Shown: positions 33,048 through 40,794 of the stretch, in pieces | Numbering within the stretch: position 1 is the first letter of the stretch | How the letters are laid out: every line of letters starts with the position of its first letter | Assembly: GCA_022843905.1 (NCBI GenBank) | Contig: JALHMT010000030.1 | Span: 1 to 61,094 of the forward strand | From: Rubrivivax sp. | GTDB lineage: Bacteria; Pseudomonadota; Gammaproteobacteria; Burkholderiales; Burkholderiaceae_C | DNA length: 61,094 bases | Direction: 5' to 3' | Position numbers and translations under genes: made by a program | Notes under the pieces: generated by a model | Database searches by the model: none | What the model was told of the DNA's origin: nothing | The model's input: only the letters and a program-made list of their open reading frames with translations

Positions 33048-34295
33048 TCAGCCCTGCAAGCGCTTCTCCCGCCCTGCCGACAGCCGCTGCAGCACCATCT
33101 GCCCCGACTCGGCCACCTTCTGCATGGTGGCTTCCAGCAGCGCCATGTCGCGCAAGGACTGCGCGAAGGCCTGGTACTCGGCGCTCTGCGAGTCCGACAC
33201 CGCCACCGGCGGCGCCGCCTGGCGCAGCGCCGCGTGCACGGCCTCGAAGCTCTCGCGCAGCCGCAGCAGCTGCTCGCGCAGCGGCCAGGCGGTCTGCGAC
33301 GACGTCGTGGGCGACGCCGCCAGCACGGCGTCGAGGTTCTTCAGCAGCGTGTCGAAGGCGCCCGCCTCGCGGGCCGCCAGCAGCTGCACATCCAGGCTGC
33401 GCTGTGCGCCGTCGCCGATGCCGTGCAGCGAGCCGTCGCGCAGGCCGTCGAGCTGGCGTTCCAGGTGCTTGTTCAGCGATCCCAGCCGCACGCCCACGGC
33501 CACCACCTCGCTGAGGATCCTGTCGAGGTCGTGCACCACGACGACGATGCGGTCCAGGAAGTGATTGAGGTCCTGCGCCAGCTCGCCGAACTCGTCCTCG
33601 CTGCGCACGGCGGCACGCGGGCTCAGGTCCATCACGCCCTTGGCCAGGCCCGACACGGTGCTGCGCAGCGCCAGCAACGGCTCCATGCGCACCTTCATCA
33701 GCAGGAACAGCACGACGGTGTGGGCCAGGATCTTCAGGCTCAGCGCGGCGGCGGTCAGCCGCACCTCCTGCCACCACACGGCTTCCTTGCGTTCGAGATA
33801 GCTGCGCACGGTGACCGTGCCCAGCACGTCGCCCACGCGCGCCTTGACGTGGCAGCCCAGGCAGAACTGCTCGGCCTTCAACGCCACGTCGGCCTGCTGG
33901 TGCACGCCCTCGGCCCAGTTCGGGCGCAGGCCCTGCGGGTCCATGTTGCGCGACGCCTTCATCGACTCGATGGTCACGTCCGACGGCAGCACCGCGATGG
34001 ACAGGCCGAGGTCGTCGTAGTTGCGGTTGAGGATGGGATAGACCGTCTGCGCTGCCAGCGGGCCGCCCGAATTGAGCATGATCGACTTGACGTCGTTGGC
34101 CAGCTGCTGGGCGGCGCGCTCCACGCGCAGCGGTTCGGCCCGCGCGAACTCCCAGCGCAACGCGGCATAGCGCATGCCCAGCTCGATGGCGGCCACCGCC
34201 ACCAGCAGCAGGAAGAAGTCCCGGATCATGTGGAAGATGAAGGACTGCTCGAAGCGCCCGCTGGCCAGGGGGGTCGCTGTCGATGCTGCTGCCAT
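33048..34295 (-). CDS. Membrane HAMP protein with periplasmic c-type heme (orphan sensor)
   Basis: The protein has 415 residues. A first membrane helix (about 27-41) and a periplasmic DUF3365/Tll0287-like domain of about 140 residues contain one heme c motif, C145-L-G-C148-H149. A second helix (about 180-201) is followed by a HAMP linker (about 202-255) and a long helical C-terminal region (255-415) without a histidine kinase, GGDEF or clear methyl-accepting hairpin. It should sense redox state, NO or O2 in the periplasm, but the output is unknown. Start ATG at 34295. Neighbours on either side (LysE, antiporter) give no hint of a partner. Confidence 0.75.
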   Translation of the reverse strand: MAAASTATPLASGRFEQSFIFHMIRDFFLLLVAVAAIELGMRYAALRWEFARAEPLRVERAAQQLANDVKSIMLNSGGPLAAQTVYPILNRNYDDLGLSIAVLPSDVTIESMKASRNMDPQGLRPNWAEGVHQQADVALKAEQFCLGCHVKARVGDVLGTVTVRSYLERKEAVWWQEVRLTAAALSLKILAHTVVLFLLMKVRMEPLLALRSTVSGLAKGVMDLSPRAAVRSEDEFGELAQDLNHFLDRIVVVVHDLDRILSEVVAVGVRLGSLNKHLERQLDGLRDGSLHGIGDGAQRSLDVQLLAAREAGAFDTLLKNLDAVLAASPTTSSQTAWPLREQLLRLRESFEAVHAALRQAAPPVAVSDSQSAEYQAFAQSLRDMALLEATMQKVAESGQMVLQRLSAGREKRLQG

Positions 34296-34413
34296 GGGAG
34301 CCTCCGGGATCCGCGGTCCGGGCGGCCGGGAGATGCCGGGCGCCGGCCGCGATCATCACCGCGGCGAAGGACCGAGGCGCCGCACGGGGTCTTCGACAGG
34401 CGCCGCGCGCCGG

Positions 34414-35502
34414 TCAGGGCACCAGCGCCAGGAACAGGAAGGCCGCGAAGATCACCAGATGAACGGCACCCTGCATCACGTTCGTGCGGCCCGAGCCCAG
34501 CGTGATGGCACCGACGATGAAGGTCAGCACCAGCAGCACCATGTCCTTGGCCTCCAGGCCCAGCCGCAGCGGCAGCCCCAGCCACACCGAGGCCAGCACC
34601 ACCGCGGGAATGGTCAGGCCGATGCTGGCCAGGGCAGAACCGATGGCCAGGTTCATGCTGGTCTGCAGCCGGTCGGCGCGCGCCGCGCGCACGGCGGCCC
34701 AGGTCTCGGGCAGCAGCACGATCAGCGCGATGGCGATGCCCACCACCGCCTTGGGCGCAGCGGCCGCCGACACCACGGCCTCGATGGCCGGCGACAGCAG
34801 CTTGGCCAGGCCCACCACGCACACCAGCGACACGAGCAGCAGGATGAAACTCAGGGCAGCCCGCCCGCCGCTGGGCGGCGCGGCGTGCACGGCTTCATTG
34901 GCCAGGTCGACGGCCGGCAGGAAGTAGTCGCGGTGGCGCACCGTCTGCACGAAGACGAACACCGACCAAAGCAGCAGCGACGAACCCGCGGCGAAGACGA
35001 GCTGGGCAGTGGTGTAGGTGCCTTCCGCCGAACTGGTGGTGAAGCTGGGCATCACCAGCGACAGCGTGGCCAGCGCCACCAGCGCCGCCAGGCCCGGGCC
35101 CATGCCCTCCACGCGGAAGGACTGCTCGCGGTGGTGCAACCCGCCCACCAGGATGCAGATGCCCACCACGCCGTTGCAGATGATCATCACGGCGGCGAAG
35201 ATGGTGTCGCGCGGCAGGGCCGCCTTGTCGGGGCCGCCTGCCAGCATCACCGACAGGATCAGCGCCACCTCGATCACCGTGACGGCCACGGCCAGCACCA
35301 GCGTGCCGAAGGGCTCGCCCACGCGGTGCGCTACCACCTCGGCGTGGTGGACGGCGGCGAACACCGCGCTCAGCAGGGCCAGCCCGCAGGCCAGCAGCAG
35401 CAGTGGGCCCATCGGCAGCATGTGCCCCGCAAGCAGCACCAGCGTGGTGAGAACCGGCACGCTGTACGGCCAGGCCCACCAGCGCCCGCCGCGGCGGCGC
35501 AT
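34414..35502 (-). CDS. chaA: Calcium/proton antiporter (ChaA family)
   Basis: This 362-residue integral membrane protein has eleven helices in two inverted repeats. The alpha-1 repeat has FGTLVLAVAVTVIEVALILSV and the alpha-2 repeat has LIVLLPETWAAVRAARADRLQ, with the acidic residues that exchange Ca2+ (or Na+/K+) for H+. The large hydrophilic loop near HHAEVVAHRVGEP is typical of the group. The frame is open 55 codons upstream, but the ATG at 35502 begins the conserved protein (MRRRGGRWW). It is transcribed divergently from the trypsin-like protease gene, 289 bases apart. Confidence 0.88.
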   Translation of the reverse strand: MRRRGGRWWAWPYSVPVLTTLVLLAGHMLPMGPLLLLACGLALLSAVFAAVHHAEVVAHRVGEPFGTLVLAVAVTVIEVALILSVMLAGGPDKAALPRDTIFAAVMIICNGVVGICILVGGLHHREQSFRVEGMGPGLAALVALATLSLVMPSFTTSSAEGTYTTAQLVFAAGSSLLLWSVFVFVQTVRHRDYFLPAVDLANEAVHAAPPSGGRAALSFILLLVSLVCVVGLAKLLSPAIEAVVSAAAAPKAVVGIAIALIVLLPETWAAVRAARADRLQTSMNLAIGSALASIGLTIPAVVLASVWLGLPLRLGLEAKDMVLLVLTFIVGAITLGSGRTNVMQGAVHLVIFAAFLFLALVP

Positions 35503-35791
35503 CAGGCGACCCGCCGTCGGCAGCGCCGCCGTCGGCAGGGTTCGGAGCGGGTACGGAGATGGGCCGCCATGCGGAGTCGTCGAGAGAGTGAAGCCGGTGG
35601 CCCTGGGCCGGATCGGAAGCCTTCGACTGTAACGTTCGCAGCCGTCGTCCGTGCGCGGAGCACCCACGTGTGGGAGAACGCGCGCCCGTCACGGCAGCGG
35701 CCTCGGCTGTGCACGCATCACGCCGTGGTGTTAAGGTGGTCTGCCCCTACTGCCGGACTCGACGTTCGCCCGCCGGCGACGCGAGAGATGC
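35503..35791. other. Divergent intergenic region between antiporter and protease genes
   Basis: Non-coding, about 290 bases. It must hold two opposing promoters. No repeat, palindrome longer than 6 bp per arm or recognised operator was seen. Confidence 0.4.
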
Positions 35792-36556
35792 GTGATCGAC
35801 TCCCTCCTGCTCAGTGCGGTGCGCATCGCCACCTTCGACAACGCACGCGCCCTCACCAGCGCCAGCGGCTTCTTCTTCGAACGCGACGAGAAGCTGTTCC
35901 TGGTCACCAGCCGTCACGTCTTCATCGACACGCCGACCGAGCACCACCCCAACCGCATCGAGATCGAACTGCATGTCAGCGAAGGCGATCTCGCCAAGTC
36001 GACCGGCTTTTCGGTGCTGCTCTACCGGGACGGCAAGAGCGCCTGGCGGCAGGGCCTCGACGGCAGCGGCGAGATCGATGCCGCGGTGATCGAGATCGAG
36101 CGTGACGCCTTGCCGGCGGGCAGCCGCTGGCAGGCCTTCACGCCGGCCCACCTGCAGGACTCGAAGGAGGCGGTGGAAGTCGGCAGCTCGCTGCTCATCG
36201 TCGGCTTCCCGCTGGGCTTCCACGACACCCTGCACCACCTGCCCGTGGTGCGCCAGGCCGTCATCGCCTCGGCCTTCGGCATGCGCTTCCAGGGTCAGGG
36301 CTTCTTCCTGACCGACGCCCGCACCCACCGCGGCACCAGCGGCGCGCCCGTGGTGATGCGCGACCCCAGAAGCAACGACGGCTTGCCCTGGAAGCTGCTG
36401 GGCGTGCACTCGGCGCGCATGGACATGAGCGACCGCGACCTCGTGCTGGACGAGTCGCTGGGCCTGAACTGCGCCTGGTACGCCGACATCCTCATGACGC
36501 TGACCGACGACCCGGTGCCGGACGCCGGCAGCCCGGTGTCCGACGCGGCCGGCTGA
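35792..36556 (+). CDS. Trypsin-like (S1 family) serine protease without signal peptide
   Basis: The protein has 254 residues with a GTG start at 35792 (GAGAG four bases before it; the ATG at 35788 is out of frame). Catalytic triad: H42 (VTSRHVF), D96 (GEIDAAVIEI) and S183 (THRGTSGAPVV). The fold is compact, with no PDZ domain and no signal sequence or membrane helix, so it should act in the cytoplasm. This places it in the group of small trypsin-like peptidases distinct from DegP. Target unknown. It is transcribed alone, 23 bases before the convergent liuR stop. Confidence 0.85.
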   Translation: MIDSLLLSAVRIATFDNARALTSASGFFFERDEKLFLVTSRHVFIDTPTEHHPNRIEIELHVSEGDLAKSTGFSVLLYRDGKSAWRQGLDGSGEIDAAVIEIERDALPAGSRWQAFTPAHLQDSKEAVEVGSSLLIVGFPLGFHDTLHHLPVVRQAVIASAFGMRFQGQGFFLTDARTHRGTSGAPVVMRDPRSNDGLPWKLLGVHSARMDMSDRDLVLDESLGLNCAWYADILMTLTDDPVPDAGSPVSDAAG

Positions 36557-36579
36557 GACACGCCGGCCCTGTCAGACCC

Positions 36580-37059
36580 TCAGGCCGCCTGGACCTTGGG
36601 GGCACGCTCCGAAGCCAGCAGCAGGGTGCGGCAGCGGGCCTCGTGCTGGGCGATCTCGGCCAGCGTGATCTCCAGGTCCTCGCGCTGCCGCTCCAGCAGC
36701 TTGCGGTGTTCGGCCAGCACGGCCAGGAAGGCCTGCAACTGCTGGCGCGTGTCGCTGGGCGAGTCGTACATCTGCACCAGCTCCTTGACCTCCTGCAGGC
36801 TGAGCCCCAGGCGCTTGCCGCGCAGCGTGAGCTTCAGCCGCGTGCGGTCACGCTGCGTGTAGATGCGGTTGCGGCCGGCGCGCGCCGGGGTCAGCAGGCC
36901 CACGTCCTCGTAGAAGCGGATGGCGCGTGGCGTGATGTCGAACTCGGCGGCCAGCTCGGTGATGGTGAAGGTGCGGGCCTCGCGGGCGCGGCTCTCGGCG
37001 TCGCGCGGGGCAGCCGCCTTGCGGGCGGCAGGAACAGCAGGGCGCGGAGCGGCGGCCAT
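36580..37059 (-). CDS. liuR: LiuR, MerR-family regulator of branched-chain amino acid degradation
   Basis: The protein has 159 residues. After a variable Ala/Arg-rich leader of about 30 residues comes the MerR winged helix FTITELAAEFDITPRAIRFY, EDVGLLTPARAGRNRIY and RTRLKLTLRGKRLGLSLQEV. A coiled-coil dimerisation helix follows (QQLQAFLAVLAEHRKLLERQ). No metal-binding cysteines are seen, as expected for LiuR. The gene diverges from an MBL-fold hydrolase with a LiuR-type palindrome 14 bases upstream of its start, so it is autoregulated. The same palindrome occurs before ivd 18 kb away, which ties it to leucine/isovalerate breakdown. Confidence 0.9.
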   Translation of the reverse strand: MAAAPRPAVPAARKAAAPRDAESRAREARTFTITELAAEFDITPRAIRFYEDVGLLTPARAGRNRIYTQRDRTRLKLTLRGKRLGLSLQEVKELVQMYDSPSDTRQQLQAFLAVLAEHRKLLERQREDLEITLAEIAQHEARCRTLLLASERAPKVQAA

Positions 37060-37072
37060 AATGCAAGTGACG

Positions 37073-37088
37073 TTGACGTAAACGTCAA
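37073..37088. promoter_or_regulatory. LiuR-type operator between liuR and the MBL hydrolase
   Basis: TTGACGTAAACGTCAA is a 16-bp palindrome except for the central AA/TT asymmetry allowed by the consensus. It is 14 bases from the liuR start and 28 bases from the MBL hydrolase start, so one bound dimer can control both. It differs from the ivd site in one base. Confidence 0.87.
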
Positions 37089-37116
37089 TGTAACCCGAAC
37101 CGAAGGCAAACCGTCG

Positions 37117-38217
37117 ATGGCGAACCCGCAAGAAGCCGCACTCCACTACCCGCTGGGCGACCACCTGCCGGAACCCGGCCGAAGCACGGAAGTGGCGCCC
37201 GGCGTGCGCTGGGTGCGCATGAAGCTGCCGTTCGCGCTGGACCACATCAACCTGTGGCTGCTGCGCGATCGGCACCAGGGTCGCGAGGGCTGGACCCTCG
37301 TCGACTGCGGCATCGCCGACGACGGCACACGCGCCGCCTGGGAGCAGGTCTTCGCCAGCGACGAGCTGCAGGGCCTGCCGGTGCTGCGCGTGGTGGTCAC
37401 GCACATGCACCCCGACCACATCGGCCTGGCGCACTGGCTCACCGGGCGCTGGAGCACGCCGGGCCACGAGTGCCGGCTGTGGATCAGCGGCACCGATTTC
37501 AACGCGGCGCGCATCGCCAGCCAGAGCACCAGCGGCCAGGGCGGCGACGCCGCCGCGCGCTTCTTCGCGCTGCACGGCCTGGCCGACCCGGAAGCGCTGG
37601 AGAAGGTGCGTGGGCGCAGCAACTACTACGCGAACATGGTGCCCCAGGTGCCGCAGCGCTACCGGCGCCTGATGGACGGCATGGCGCTGCACATCGGCGG
37701 GCACGACTGGCACTGCATCGCCGGCTATGGCCATGCACCCGAACACATCTCCCTGCACGCGCCCACCCTGCGCAGCGCAGGCGCGCCCGCGGGGCTGCTG
37801 ATCTCGGGCGACATGGTGCTGCCGCGCATCTCGACCAACGTCAGCGTCTACGACATCGAACCCGAGGCCGACCCGCTGCCGCTGTACCTGCGCTCGATCC
37901 GGCAGATGGCCGCGCTGCCGGCCGACACCCTGGTGCTGCCGTCGCACGGCAAGCCCTTCACCGGACTGCACCAGCGCGTCGAACAGCTGGTGCAGCACCA
38001 CGACGAGCGCTTCGCCGACGTGCTGCAGGCCTGCGCAGAGGGCCCCAGGCACGCTGCCGACCTGCTGGGCGTGCTGTTCAAGCGCAAGCTCGACCTGCAC
38101 CAGACGACCTTTGCGATGGGTGAGTCGATCGCGCACCTGCATGCGCTGGAGTCGATGGGCAAGCTGGTGCCGGTGGACGGCACCGACGGCGTGCGGCGAT
38201 TTGCGCTGGCGAGCTGA
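37117..38217 (+). CDS. MBL-fold metallo-hydrolase of the LiuR regulon
   Basis: This 366-residue protein has a metallo-beta-lactamase domain with the metal motif VVVTHMHPDHIGLAHW (HxHxDH). Further ligands are in GYGHAPEHISLHAP and ISGDMVLP, and the final histidine is in LVLPSHGKPFTG. A C-terminal winged-helix-like extension (about 290-366) is typical of this Burkholderiales group. The reaction is not known; association with LiuR suggests a thioesterase-like or acyl-CoA-related hydrolysis. ATG at 37117. A LiuR operator overlaps its promoter, shared with liuR. Confidence 0.86.
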   Translation: MANPQEAALHYPLGDHLPEPGRSTEVAPGVRWVRMKLPFALDHINLWLLRDRHQGREGWTLVDCGIADDGTRAAWEQVFASDELQGLPVLRVVVTHMHPDHIGLAHWLTGRWSTPGHECRLWISGTDFNAARIASQSTSGQGGDAAARFFALHGLADPEALEKVRGRSNYYANMVPQVPQRYRRLMDGMALHIGGHDWHCIAGYGHAPEHISLHAPTLRSAGAPAGLLISGDMVLPRISTNVSVYDIEPEADPLPLYLRSIRQMAALPADTLVLPSHGKPFTGLHQRVEQLVQHHDERFADVLQACAEGPRHAADLLGVLFKRKLDLHQTTFAMGESIAHLHALESMGKLVPVDGTDGVRRFALAS

Positions 38218-38259
38218 GCGCCGTGGAGCCCGAGGGCCGGGCGAGGGGATCCGAGTTCC

Positions 38260-38399
38260 GGCGGCGGGAGTTGTGAACCGTCCCGCCGCCGTCCCGCGGC
38301 ACCCTGGGGGTGCCTGTCCCTGAGTCCGCCTGGCGAGCCCGTGGGGCCCGCATGACAGCGACTGCAAGCAGTTTGCCCACGATGCGCCATCGGCGCATC
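38260..38399. repeat. Three hairpins in the gap between convergent MBL and YgjP-like genes
   Basis: Inverted repeats: GGCGGCGGGA (38260-38269) with 38281-38290; GGCACCC/GGGTGCC (38298-38314, loop TGG); GATGCGCC/GGCGCATC (38381-38399, loop ATC). The 203-base gap holds no gene. The last hairpin lies just beyond the stop of the minus-strand gene and may terminate it, and the first may terminate the MBL transcript. Confidence 0.55.
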
Positions 38400-38420
38400 A
38401 CCCAAAGGTAGGAGACGGGC

Positions 38421-39332
38421 TCAGTCCAGCACCGGCAGCACCTGGTCGCGCAGCGTGCCCATCACCTGCTCGTAGTCGGGCAGCACGGAGCGCACCACGC
38501 CCCAGAAGGCGGCGCTGTGGTTCATCTCGCGCAGGTGCGCCAGCTCATGCGTGACCACGTAGTCGATGACCGGCAGCGCGAAGTGCACCAGCCGCCAGTT
38601 CAGGCGGATGGAGCCGTCGGCGCTGGCACTGCCCCAGCGCGTGGCGGCGGAACTGAGCGCCAGGCGCTTCATGCGCACGTTCAGCCGCGGTGCGTAGAGT
38701 GCGCAACGCTCTTCGAAGATGCGCCTGGCCTGACGCTGCAGCCAGCTCTGCACGGCCTCGCGGATCTGCTCGGGCGCGGCGCCCTGCGGCAGCCCGACGT
38801 GCAGCGTCAGCCGCGGCACGCCCGGCAAGGCCTGTGCGTCGCTGTTGAGCACCGCTCCGGTAGTGCGCGTGTCGAGCACCACGATGACGGTCTCGCCCAG
38901 GAAGGGCAGCGCCGTGCCGTCGCGCCATTCGATGCGCGAGGCCTGCAGGCGGCGCGCGCGCTCGCCCTGCTCCTGCAGCTTGCGCAGGATCCAGCCGGCT
39001 TTCTCGCGCAGCGCCGATTCGACGTCACCCACGCCCACCCAGCGCGGCGCGCTGACCGACAGCCCTTCCGGACCGACGACGAAGCCGATGCTGCGACGCC
39101 GGCCTCGGCGCAGTTCGTAGGCGATGCGGTGGCCCGACAAGGCGATCTCGCGATGGGCGCGCGGGTGCGCGAAGCTGACGGCAGGCGGGGCGGCGGCGGG
39201 CGGCGGGGCGGCCGGAGCCGCGGAACGCGGCGCGCTCGTCGGGCGCACCGCCGAAGGCGGCGCGGCCGCCGTCGGCACTTCATCGAACAGCGAAAGCTGC
39301 TGCGACGGCGGATCGGGGGGCCGGGACGGCAT
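38421..39332 (-). CDS. YgjP/SprT-like zinc metalloprotease (DUF45)
   Basis: The protein has 303 residues. A disordered Pro/Ala-rich N-terminus of about 65 residues precedes the DUF45 domain (RRSIGFVVGPEGLSVSAPRW). The catalytic zinc motif is VVTHELAHLREMNHSAAFW (HExxH, with the third histidine five residues later). RWGSASADGSIRLNWRL is the other hallmark. The family is a distant relative of SprT/Wss1 proteases. Start ATG at 39332 (MPSRPP). It diverges from an SDR gene 42 bases away. Confidence 0.88.
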   Translation of the reverse strand: MPSRPPDPPSQQLSLFDEVPTAAAPPSAVRPTSAPRSAAPAAPPPAAAPPAVSFAHPRAHREIALSGHRIAYELRRGRRRSIGFVVGPEGLSVSAPRWVGVGDVESALREKAGWILRKLQEQGERARRLQASRIEWRDGTALPFLGETVIVVLDTRTTGAVLNSDAQALPGVPRLTLHVGLPQGAAPEQIREAVQSWLQRQARRIFEERCALYAPRLNVRMKRLALSSAATRWGSASADGSIRLNWRLVHFALPVIDYVVTHELAHLREMNHSAAFWGVVRSVLPDYEQVMGTLRDQVLPVLD

Positions 39333-39374
39333 GGATGGCGATTCTAGGAGCGCGGCGCAACGTACAGTGCGCCC

Positions 39375-40160
39375 ATGGACACTGCCCCGGCCCTCCCCTT
39401 CACCGCGCTCGTCACCGGCGCCGCGCGCGGCATCGGCCTGGCCACGGCCCGCCGCTTCCTGGCGCAGGGCTGGCGCGTGGCGCTGCTGGACATCGACCGC
39501 GACACCCTGCAGGCCACCGAAGCCGCGCTGGCCTGGCCCGAACGCGTGCTGGCGCTGCACGCCGACGTGGCCGTCGAGGCCCAGGTGGCCGCGGCCGTGG
39601 CGCACGTCGACCGGCGCTTCGGCCGCCTCGACGCGCTGGTCAACAACGCGGGCGTGGCGGTCTTCAAGCCGCTGCTGCAGACCACCGCCGCCGAATGGCA
39701 GCGTGTCATCGACGTCAACCTCACCGGCCCCTTCCTGTGCACGCAGGCCTGCGCGCCGCTGATGCGCCGGCACGGCGGCGGGGCGGTGGTCAACATCGCC
39801 TCGATCTCGGGGCTGCGCGCCAGCACGCTGCGCGTGGCCTACGGCACCAGCAAGGCGGCGCTGATCCACCTCACGCGGCAGCAGGCGGCCGAACTGGGCA
39901 CGGTGGGCATCCGCGTCAACGCCATCGCGCCGGGCCCGGTGGAAACCGCGATGGCGCGCCAGGTGCACACCCCCGACATCCGTGCCGGCTACCACGACGC
40001 CATCCCGCTGGCGCGCTACGGCACCGAGGAAGAGATCGCCGCGGCCGTGTGGTTCCTGTGCAGCCCCGAGGCGGCCTACGTCAACGGACAGACGCTGGCG
40101 GTGGACGGCGGTTTCGACGCCACCGGCATCGGGCTGCCCAGCCTGCGCGCGGGGCAGTGA
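39375..40160 (+). CDS. SDR family oxidoreductase
   Basis: The protein has 261 residues: cofactor motif ALVTGAARGIGLATA, VNNAGVAVF, the catalytic serine strand NIASISGLRAS, Tyr-Lys in YGTSKAALIHL, and a VNGQTLAVDGGFDATGIG end. It belongs to the classical FabG-like SDRs. The substrate is not known. It starts 42 bases from the divergent YgjP gene and ends 48 bases before the conserved promoter element of the CHAT unit, so it is probably separate from that system. Confidence 0.9.
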   Translation: MDTAPALPFTALVTGAARGIGLATARRFLAQGWRVALLDIDRDTLQATEAALAWPERVLALHADVAVEAQVAAAVAHVDRRFGRLDALVNNAGVAVFKPLLQTTAAEWQRVIDVNLTGPFLCTQACAPLMRRHGGGAVVNIASISGLRASTLRVAYGTSKAALIHLTRQQAAELGTVGIRVNAIAPGPVETAMARQVHTPDIRAGYHDAIPLARYGTEEEIAAAVWFLCSPEAAYVNGQTLAVDGGFDATGIGLPSLRAGQ

Positions 40161-40208
40161 CCGGGGCGACGGCAAGCAGTCGCGAGCACAATTCACGCCA
40201 GAATCGTG

Positions 40209-40244
40209 TGCGCATGTATCTGCATCGCCGCGAGCGTCTCTGTA
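40209..40244 (+). promoter_or_regulatory. Shared promoter element, copy A (upstream of the CHAT unit)
   Basis: TGCGCATGTATCTGC (40209-40223) and TCTGTA (40239-40244) are 15 bases apart. The same 15-mer followed at the same distance by TCTGTC is found before the S8 protease gene (43692-43727). Length and spacing are those of a -35/-10 pair for an alternative, probably ECF-type, sigma factor. The second box ends 25 bases before the ATG at 40270. Confidence 0.65.
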
Positions 40245-40269
40245 GGGCATGCTTTCGCACCGGCACACG

Positions 40270-40794
40270 ATGACTCCCGAGGAACCCCAATCCGACGACG
40301 GCTTCGGCCAGCGCGTGCAACGGGCCGTCACTGCGCTGCCCGACGCTCCGCTGGCGCTGCGCCGGGCGGCGATCGCACTGTGGCCCACGTCAGCCCAGCC
40401 CCAGCCGCTGCGCGACGCCGCCGCCGCGGCACTGCGCCAGGTCACGGCGCTGCTCAGCTTCGACAGCTGGGCCGCACCGGCACTGGCCGGCGGCATGCGC
40501 TCGAGGCGTTCGCCCACCCGCCACATGCTGTTCAGCGCCATGGGCCGTGACATCGACCTGCGCATCACCCCCTCGGCCGAGGCCTTCTCGCTGGCCGGCC
40601 AGATCCTGGGGCCCGACGAAGGAGGCAGCATCGAAGTGGCTGCCACCACGGCGGGGGCCCTGCACCAGGCGCAACTCGACGCGCTCGGCGAGTTCCGCAT
40701 CGATGGCGTACCCGCAGGCACCTACCGGCTGACGCTGCGCCTGGGCACCGACCAGATCGTGCTGCCACCTCTCGAGGTCGGCCCGGGAGCCTGA
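40270..40794 (+). CDS. Conserved small protein with C-terminal carboxypeptidase-regulatory-like beta domain
   Basis: The protein has 174 residues. The ATG at 40270 is chosen because the promoter element ends at 40244, making the in-frame ATG at 40249 too close. Residues 1-80 are helical; LLSFDSWAAPALAGGMRS and the following RHMLFSAMGRDIDLRI are the best-marked segment. Residues 100-170 form a small beta-sandwich like the carboxypeptidase regulatory or SpaA/CnaB type (FSLAGQILGP, GEFRIDGVPAGTYRLTLRL). It has no signal peptide. The stop overlaps the CHAT protease start (TGATG), so the two are made together. I do not recognise a named family. It may be an adaptor, substrate or anti-sigma-like partner of the protease. 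Confidence 0.75.
   Translation: MTPEEPQSDDGFGQRVQRAVTALPDAPLALRRAAIALWPTSAQPQPLRDAAAAALRQVTALLSFDSWAAPALAGGMRSRRSPTRHMLFSAMGRDIDLRITPSAEAFSLAGQILGPDEGGSIEVAATTAGALHQAQLDALGEFRIDGVPAGTYRLTLRLGTDQIVLPPLEVGPGA

Noticed and set aside
40249..40269. Upstream ATG for the small protein of the CHAT unit
   Set aside because: It lies only five bases after the putative -10 box, leaving no room for a leader with ribosome-binding site; the ATG at 40270 is preferred.
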